Assembly (NCBI GenBank): GCA_013003675.1 | Contig: JABDIP010000323.1 | Coordinates: forward strand, 1 to 8,739 | Origin: Inquilinus sp. | GTDB lineage: Bacteria; Pseudomonadota; Alphaproteobacteria; DSM-16000; Inquilinaceae | Direction of reading: 5' to 3' | DNA: 8,739 nucleotides | Part shown: positions 1-4,779 of the stretch, piece after piece | Numbering within the stretch: the first letter of the stretch is position 1 | How the letters are laid out: each line of letters begins with the position of its first letter | Notes under the pieces: generated by a model | Databases searched by the model: none | The model's input: only the letters and a program-made list of their open reading frames with translations | What the model was told of the DNA's origin: nothing | Position numbers and translations under genes: made by a program

Positions 1-854
1 TCGATGGCAAGGGCGGCGGCGGCGAGACCGAGCGCCACGCTGCCGCGCGGCGACCGCCCGCCGGCGATGCCGAACAGCGTGCCGGCGATCAACGCATCAC
101 CGGCGCCGGTGACGTCGCGCGGGCGGGCCGGCAAGGCCGGCATCTCGATCTGACCCTCGGCGTCGGCCAACGCCAGGCCGTTGCCGCCAAGACCGACGAC
201 CGCGACGCCTGCTCCAAGCGTGCGCAAGGCGGCGGCAGTGGCGGTGACCGAGGAGCAGCCTCCGGCCAGCACCGCCGCCTCATCGGCGTTGCAGAACAGC
301 AGATCGATGTGGGGGAGCAGGCCGGCCAGCCGGGCAGCCTTGGGAATCGAAACGGCATCGACCGCGGCTTGAACGTCGGTCGGCCGCGCCCGTAGCAGGA
401 ATGCCAGGCTTTCCGCCGGCAGGTTGCAATCGACGAACCAGAGTGCCGGGCGCGGCAGAGCGTCGACGATCGGCGCCAGAACGGCGGGGGTCAGGGCCTC
501 GTAGAGCCCCATGTCGGCGATGCCGACCCACAGCTCGCCATCCGGCTCGGTGAGCGCCGTGTAGCTGGCTGTCGGGCGGCCGTCGTCACATCCGATGGCG
601 GCTGTATTGACGTCGAGCCGGTCCAGCGTCGCCACGATCCGATCGCCGTCGGCGTCGGCACCGACCCGGCTGACCAACGTCACCGGCGCGCCGAGCCGAG
701 CCAGGGTTTCGGCCACATTGCGCGCCACGCCGCCGGCCGATACCGACACGGTGACGGGGTTGGAGGTGGCCGGCAGCACAGGCCCGACTGCCCGGGCGTG
801 GCGGTCGATATGTGCGGCGCCGAAGCAGACGATCGGCAGGAGCGGGGTCGACAT
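1..854 (-). CDS. psuK: PfkB-family sugar kinase, probable pseudouridine kinase (3' end beyond the window)
   Basis: A ribokinase/PfkB-fold kinase. The closest match I recognise is pseudouridine kinase, which phosphorylates pseudouridine to pseudouridine 5'-phosphate in the cytoplasm before a glycosidase (PsuG) splits it. Reading from ATG at 854 gives 284 residues with no stop before the left edge; the family usually has about 305-315, so only the C-terminal tail is missing. Visible are the N-terminal strand and substrate region (FGAAHIDR, residues 11-18), TSNPVTVSVSAGGVARN (30-46) with the PfkB GG motif, DMG (114-116), VDCNLP (141-146), and the C-terminal signature DVTGAGDALIAG (247-258) with the expected catalytic base Asp253. 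The SNP...GGVARN and DCN blocks follow the pattern I recall for E. coli PsuK more than ribokinase or fructokinase. No clear Shine-Dalgarno precedes the start. It lies 52 bp downstream of the TraB/GumN gene on the same strand. A psuG neighbour would be to the left, outside the window. PfkB membership is firm; the substrate is inferred. Confidence 0.8.
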   Translation of the reverse strand, partial: MSTPLLPIVCFGAAHIDRHARAVGPVLPATSNPVTVSVSAGGVARNVAETLARLGAPVTLVSRVGADADGDRIVATLDRLDVNTAAIGCDDGRPTASYTALTEPDGELWVGIADMGLYEALTPAVLAPIVDALPRPALWFVDCNLPAESLAFLLRARPTDVQAAVDAVSIPKAARLAGLLPHIDLLFCNADEAAVLAGGCSSVTATAAALRTLGAGVAVVGLGGNGLALADAEGQIEMPALPARPRDVTGAGDALIAGTLFGIAGGRSPRGSVALGLAAAALAI

Positions 855-866
855 GGCGGCGATGGT

Positions 867-889
867 AGCGCGGCCGGACGGCCGGCGCT
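867..889 (-). repeat. GC-rich hairpin between traB/gumN-like gene and psuK-like kinase
   Basis: AGCG-CGGCC (867-875) is complementary to GGCCG-G-CGCT (880-889) around a 4-nt loop, giving nine pairs with a single bulged G at 885. On the minus-strand transcript it forms 12 nt upstream of the kinase ATG, with no U-tract after it. It therefore does not look like a standard intrinsic terminator. It could damp readthrough or limit access to the kinase start, which also lacks a recognisable ribosome binding site. In such GC-rich DNA a stem of this size can arise by chance. Confidence 0.35.
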
Positions 890-906
890 GCCGCCGTCTT
901 GTCGTG

Positions 907-1866
907 TCAGTAAACCCGGCTCACCGAATGGCCGCGCTGCTCCAGCAGGCTGAGCAGGCCGGTGTCGCCCGGCAGGTGCAGGGCGCCGACGGCGACGAAG
1001 GCATTTCCCTCCGCCATGACATCGGCCATGCGGTCGACCATGCGGCGATTGCGCACGTCGAGGATGCGGTCCAGGAAGCGATCGAGCAGGGCCGGGTCGT
1101 CGCCCATCGACTGCTCCAGCATGAAGGCGTGCAGCCCGCCGATGTCGCGGTTGACATAGTGGCCGACCATCTCGTCGATCATCGCCGCCACCTTGGACTG
1201 CTGGTCGACGGTCTGGCGCAGCATCTCGATCTCGTCGGCGTCGGACATGCCGCTCAACGCCTCGACCTGCTCCGTGACGGTTTCCAGCGCATGGAGGCGG
1301 ATGCCGTTCGCGGTGGCGATGTTCTGCAGCAGCTGGTCGACGGAAGGCTGGCCGCTCATGGTGCGCGCCAGTTCCTCCGGCGGGATGCTCAGCATCGCCA
1401 TCACCGCCCAGGGTTCCAGCATCCGCAAGGCGGGCTCGGGCAGGCCATAGGGTCGGGCGGCGGCAACCACCTCGGCGAACAGATCTGTGCCGATCATCCC
1501 GTCGAGGGTTCGGCCTCCGGTCAGCACCATGGCGGCGCCAAGCTGCTGCTGGGTGGCGCCGTCGAGGACCAGCTCGACGCTCAGGCTGTCGGACGCGGTC
1601 AGCGCTTCGGTCACCGGCGGCGGCAGCGCGGTGGCCCGTGGGTCGCTCAGATGGATGGTGCCGAACAGATAGCTCGGCCGGACGCCGGGTGTGTCGATCC
1701 GCCACAACAGGCCTTGGCCATAGGCCATCGGCCCGGTTTCCGCCGCCGCCGGCGGCGCGGTCGCCACCAGTGCCAGCAACGCCGCCAGGGTGCCGATCGA
1801 CGCCCGCAGCAATCGGACACCCGAGCGTTGCACGCCACGCCCCATGGCACCCATAAATTCGTTCAT
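907..1866 (-). CDS. TraB/GumN (Tiki-like) family protein, exported
   Basis: A 319-residue protein of the TraB/GumN family, which is related to the animal Tiki metalloproteases; the role of the bacterial members is mostly unknown. An N-terminal signal peptide is visible: basic residues to about residue 21, a hydrophobic stretch rich in Ala and Leu, and a likely cleavage after AAA at about residue 42. The mature protein is thus probably periplasmic. The two family GX2H motifs are present: GTIH within SYLFGTIHL (residues 69-72) and GALH (294-297) in the conserved C-terminal block FVAVGALHLPGDTGLL. The start at 1866 is chosen over an in-frame ATG at 1905 because AAGGAGGA (1875-1882) lies 8 nt upstream of it. 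The earlier start would also overlap a promoter-like TAGAAT. It is transcribed divergently from the exonuclease gene, and the kinase gene follows 52 bp downstream. Family is confident; substrate is unknown. Confidence 0.9.
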   Translation of the reverse strand: MNEFMGAMGRGVQRSGVRLLRASIGTLAALLALVATAPPAAAETGPMAYGQGLLWRIDTPGVRPSYLFGTIHLSDPRATALPPPVTEALTASDSLSVELVLDGATQQQLGAAMVLTGGRTLDGMIGTDLFAEVVAAARPYGLPEPALRMLEPWAVMAMLSIPPEELARTMSGQPSVDQLLQNIATANGIRLHALETVTEQVEALSGMSDADEIEMLRQTVDQQSKVAAMIDEMVGHYVNRDIGGLHAFMLEQSMGDDPALLDRFLDRILDVRNRRMVDRMADVMAEGNAFVAVGALHLPGDTGLLSLLEQRGHSVSRVY

Positions 1867-1874
1867 CGCCCGTG

Positions 1875-1882
1875 TCCTCCTT
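1875..1882 (-). promoter_or_regulatory. Ribosome binding site of the TraB/GumN gene
   Basis: On the minus strand this reads AAGGAGGA, nearly full complementarity to the 16S anti-Shine-Dalgarno, with an 8-nt spacer to ATG at 1866. It decides the start codon of that gene. Confidence 0.75.
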
Positions 1883-1903
1883 GTCCGCCGGGTCGGTGCC
1901 GGC

Positions 1904-1909
1904 ATTCTA
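1904..1909 (-). promoter_or_regulatory. Possible -10 element of the TraB/GumN gene
   Basis: The minus strand reads TAGAAT, five of six matches to TATAAT, about 40 bp upstream of the chosen ATG. No convincing -35 hexamer is seen at 16-18 bp spacing. The assignment therefore rests on the -10 alone and on its place in the 119-bp divergent intergenic region. Confidence 0.25.
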
Positions 1910-1985
1910 GTACGCCGCCGGGACGATTCGGTTAACCCGGCCCCGGCGGCTGGCCGGCCGGCGGCCGATCGCCCATAGTCTCGCC

Positions 1986-3005
1986 ATGCCCGCCGCCCCG
2001 AGACCCGAGAGTTGGATCCGCGTCGTGCCCGAAGGCCTCTATGTGGCGCCGGGCGGCTTCTTTGTCGACCCGGTCCGGCCGGTCGAGCGTGCCGTCGTCA
2101 CCCACGGCCATGCCGACCATGCGCGGCCGGACAACCGCCACGTCCTGGCAACGCCGGAGACGCTGGCGATCATGCGTGCCCGCTATGGCGAGGCGGCCGG
2201 TAGCGCGCTGCAGCCGATGAGCTTCGACGAGCCGTTGACCATCGGCGGGGTGACGGTGCGGCTGGTGCCGGCCGGGCATGTGCTGGGCAGCGCCCAGGTG
2301 GTGCTGGAGTATCGCGGCAGCCGGGTCGTCGTCTCCGGCGACTACAAGCGTGGCGCCGATCCGACCTGCCGGCCATTCGAGCCGGTCGCCTGCGACGTCT
2401 TTGTCACCGAGGCGACCTTCGGCCTGCCGGTGTTTCGCAACCCGGCGCCGGAGCACGAGATCGGCCGCCTGCTGAGCTCGCTGGCGCTGTTTCCGGAGCG
2501 GTCGCATCTGGTCGGCGTCTACGCGCTGGGCAAGTGCCAGCGGGTGATCGCGCTGCTGCGCCAGGCCGGCTACGCCGCGCCGCTCTATTTGCACGGCGCT
2601 CTGCAGGCGCTCTGCGATCTCTATGAGACGCAGGGGGTGGCGCTCGGCGCGTTGCGGCCGGTGGCCGGCGCGTCGAAGGCGGAACTGGCCGGAAAGATCG
2701 TGCTGGCGCCGCCCTCGGCGGTCGCCGACCGCTGGTCGCGGCGCATGCCGGATCCGGTGATCGCCGCCGCCTCGGGCTGGATGCGGGTGCGCCAGCGCGC
2801 CCGGCAGCGCGGCGTCGAACTGCCGCTGATCATCTCCGACCACGCCGATTGGGACGAGCTGACGGCGACCATCGAGGAGGTCGACGCGCCGGAAATCTGG
2901 GTCACCCATGGCCGCGAGGAGGCGCTGGTCCACCATGCGACGCTGCGGGGACGCCGGGCGCGAGCCCTTGCCCTGGTGGGCTTCGAGGAGGATGAGGGGG
3001 CGTGA
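1986..3005 (+). CDS. Ligase-associated DNA exonuclease (metallo-beta-lactamase / beta-CASP fold)
   Basis: A 339-residue cytoplasmic nuclease of the family usually encoded next to a bacterial ATP-dependent DNA ligase, thought to process DNA ends before ligation. Metal-binding motifs are all present: motif II THGHADHARP with His40, His42, Asp44 and His45; GHVLGS with His98; SGDYK with Asp119; the acidic EATFGLP (Glu142); and late histidines in SDHADW (His286) and VTHGREE (His308). The beta-CASP-like segment contains YALGKCQR (179-186). Length and ends fit the family, and the N-terminus (PEGLYVAPGGFFVDPVRP) is the expected entry strand. No good Shine-Dalgarno precedes ATG 1986. CATAGT at 1974-1979 is spaced so that transcription could begin at the ATG itself, as in a leaderless mRNA, but this is weak. 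The stop codon overlaps the ligase GTG start by 4 bp, so the two should be translationally coupled. No damage to the reading frame is seen. Confidence 0.92.
   Translation: MPAAPRPESWIRVVPEGLYVAPGGFFVDPVRPVERAVVTHGHADHARPDNRHVLATPETLAIMRARYGEAAGSALQPMSFDEPLTIGGVTVRLVPAGHVLGSAQVVLEYRGSRVVVSGDYKRGADPTCRPFEPVACDVFVTEATFGLPVFRNPAPEHEIGRLLSSLALFPERSHLVGVYALGKCQRVIALLRQAGYAAPLYLHGALQALCDLYETQGVALGALRPVAGASKAELAGKIVLAPPSAVADRWSRRMPDPVIAAASGWMRVRQRARQRGVELPLIISDHADWDELTATIEEVDAPEIWVTHGREEALVHHATLRGRRARALALVGFEEDEGA
2987..2991 (+). promoter_or_regulatory. Ribosome binding site of the ligase, inside the exonuclease gene
   Basis: GGAGG, part of GAGGAGG (2985-2991), is followed after 10 nt by GTG 3002; a second purine run, GAGGGGG, fills the spacer. 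Together with the GTGA overlap it supports GTG 3002 as the ligase start. Confidence 0.55.
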
Positions 3006-4222
3006 GGCGGTTCGCCGAGCTGATCGAGTCGCTGGTCTTCATGCCGTCGCGCAACGGCAAGATCCGCCTGCTGACCGCCTATTTCGCCGCCGCGCCCGAC
3101 CCGGATCGCGGCTGGGCGCTGGCGGCGCTGACCGGCGGCCTGTCCTTCCCGACCGCCAAGGCCGGCGCCATTCGGGGGTTGGCGGCGGAGCGGGTCGACG
3201 AGACGCTGTTCGCCCTGTCCTACGATTTCGTCGGCGACCTCGCCGAGACGGTGTCGCTGATCTGGCCCGGGGCGGAGGCGGCGGCCGATCCGCCGAGCCT
3301 GTCGGACGTCGTCGACGCCTTGTTTTCCGCCGGCCGGAGCGAGGTACCGGGGCTGTTGGCCGGCTGGCTCGCCCGGCTGGCGGCCAGCGAGCGCTTCGCC
3401 CTGATCAAGCTGATCACCGGCGGCTTGCGGGTCGGCGTCTCCGCCCGCCTCGCCAAGACCGCGCTGGCAAGCCTAGGGAATGTTGACGTGGCTGAGATCG
3501 AGGAGCTCTGGCACGGGCTGGAACCGCCATATTCGGACCTGTTCGCCTGGCTGGAAGGCGCGGGCGACCGTCCCGCCATCGACGACCGGGCGGTGTTTCG
3601 CCCGCTGATGCTGGCCAATCCGCTCGACGAGGCCGAGCTTTCCGGCCTGGAACCCGCCGACTTCCGTGCCGAGTGGAAATGGGACGGCATCCGCGTCCAG
3701 CTCGTCGCCCGCGACGGCAGGCGGCGCCTCTATTCGCGCACCGGCGACGACATCGGCGGCGCCTTCCCGGACATCCTGGAAGCCGCGGATTTCGGTGCCG
3801 TGCTCGATGGCGAGCTGCTGGTGGTCCGCGACGGCGAGATCGCCCCCTTCAACCACCTCCAGCAGCGCCTCAACCGGAAAACCGTGACGGCCAGGATGCT
3901 GGCCGAGCATCCGGCCGAGATCCGCCTCTACGACATCCTGTTCGAGGGGGCGGAGGATCTGCGCGGCCTGCCCTTCGACCAGCGGCGGGCGCGGCTGGAG
4001 GATTGGTTCGCCCGGACCCGGCCGGCGCGGGCCGAGCTGTCGCCGCTGATCGATTTCGCCGCGTGGGAGGAGCTGGCGGCCTTGCGCGAGGGGGCGCGGG
4101 CCCGGGCGATCGAGGGGCTGATGCTCAAGCGCGGCGACAGCCCCTATCTCGCCGGCCGGCCGAAGGGGCCGTGGTTCAAGTGGAAGCGCGGCGCGCTGAC
4201 GCTGGACACCGTGCTGATGTAA
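3002..4222 (+). CDS. ATP-dependent DNA ligase, cut short by an in-frame TAA (lacks OB-fold)
   Basis: The first 406 residues of a bacterial ATP-dependent DNA ligase of the exonuclease-linked family, normally about 530 residues. Visible in order: an N-terminal DNA-binding domain (about 1-195) and a nucleotidyltransferase core with motif I EWKWDGIR and the AMP-accepting Lys226. Next come SRTGDD (245-250), motif III LDGELLV with Glu271, YDILFEG (310-316), motif IV EGLMLK (371-376) and motif V WFKWKRG (391-397). Translation then meets TAA at 4220-4222, where the family usually has Tyr in a L-M-Y-A-Q-R-G-H-G block. The OB-fold with motif VI lies after the stop in the same frame. As written, the protein keeps the catalytic core but should be poor at self-adenylation, since motif VI is needed for that step in the family. 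The start is GTG 3002, overlapping the exonuclease stop. Causes could be a recent nonsense mutation, an error in the sequence, or stop-codon readthrough. Confidence 0.88.
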   Translation: MRRFAELIESLVFMPSRNGKIRLLTAYFAAAPDPDRGWALAALTGGLSFPTAKAGAIRGLAAERVDETLFALSYDFVGDLAETVSLIWPGAEAAADPPSLSDVVDALFSAGRSEVPGLLAGWLARLAASERFALIKLITGGLRVGVSARLAKTALASLGNVDVAEIEELWHGLEPPYSDLFAWLEGAGDRPAIDDRAVFRPLMLANPLDEAELSGLEPADFRAEWKWDGIRVQLVARDGRRRLYSRTGDDIGGAFPDILEAADFGAVLDGELLVVRDGEIAPFNHLQQRLNRKTVTARMLAEHPAEIRLYDILFEGAEDLRGLPFDQRRARLEDWFARTRPARAELSPLIDFAAWEELAALREGARARAIEGLMLKRGDSPYLAGRPKGPWFKWKRGALTLDTVLM

Positions 4223-4585
4223 GCCCAGCGTGGCCACGGCAGGCGTTCGTCCTTCTATTCGGACTTCACCTTCGGCGCCTGGCGCCCGGCGGCGGAGGGC
4301 GGCGAGGAGATCGTGCCGGTCGGCAAGGCCTATTTCGGCTTCACCGACGAGGAGCTGGTGCTGCTCGACCGCTGGGTGCGGAACCATACGACGGAGCACT
4401 ATGGCCCGGTGCGCGAGGTCAAGCCGGGGCTGGTGCTGGAGGTCGCCTTCGACAGCGTGCACCCCTCGACCCGGCACAAATCCGGCGTCGCCCTGCGCTT
4501 CCCGCGCATCCACCGCATCCGCTGGGACAAGCCGGCGGCCGAGGCCGACCGGCTGGAGACGCTGCGCGCGATGATCGTGGAGTAG
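4223..4585 (+). pseudogene. Orphaned C-terminal OB-fold of the DNA ligase, in frame after the premature stop
   Basis: In exactly the frame of the ligase, codons after TAA 4220 continue AQRGHGRRSSFYSDFTFGAW and run open for 120 codons to TAG at 4583-4585. The segment has the ligase C-terminal features: the Y/F-rich entry to the OB-fold, GKAYFGFTDEEL, the VLEVAFDSVHPS strand, and motif VI RIRWDK (residues 505-510 of the read-through protein). Counting through the stop, the full gene would have 527 codons, matching the family's length. No frameshift, insertion or decay is visible here and third positions remain G/C-rich, so any disabling event is recent. A GTG at 4313 could in principle restart translation of the last 90 residues; GAGGAG (4304-4309) lies only 3 nt before it, too close to be a good ribosome binding site. 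Confidence 0.85.
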
Positions 4586-4779
4586 GGGTGCGACGGCCTT
4601 CGATCACCTGAAGTGGCAGGCATTCCAAGGCATCAAGAGAATTCGCCGTCCTTGACCCGACGCCGCGCCGCGCCCAGACCCAGAGGCGACGACCGCAAGT
4701 CGAGAGCCGTCCGGGACCGGCGGACAATCAAAGGAGTCTGCCCCATTGATTCAAGGCCACTACTACCTACGAGTCGCCA

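Noticed and set aside
595..1935. Long plus-strand open frame (446 codons) across the kinase and TraB/GumN genes
   Set aside because: Its translation is His/Gln/Arg/Asp-rich without family features, and it is antisense to two genes with clear motifs; an effect of high G+C content.
1930..1937. GGTTAACC palindrome in the 119-bp divergent region
   Set aside because: An isolated 8-bp palindrome with no known operator match or clear spacing to a promoter.
1932..2936. Long minus-strand open frame antisense to the exonuclease
   Set aside because: It mirrors the codon bias of the exonuclease gene; the plus strand carries all metal-binding motifs.
4220..4222. A reassigned genetic code in which TAA means Tyr
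   Set aside because: Not known in bacteria; one codon in one gene is far better explained by mutation or sequence error.
3473..4513. Minus-strand open frame of 346 codons that passes over the ligase's premature stop
   Set aside because: Its translation is low-complexity and family-less; it is a shadow of the ligase frame, not a replacement gene.
4709..4725. GTCCG/CGGAC hairpin between the convergent ligase and acyltransferase genes
   Set aside because: Only five pairs with a 7-nt loop and no T-run on either side; too weak to call a terminator.
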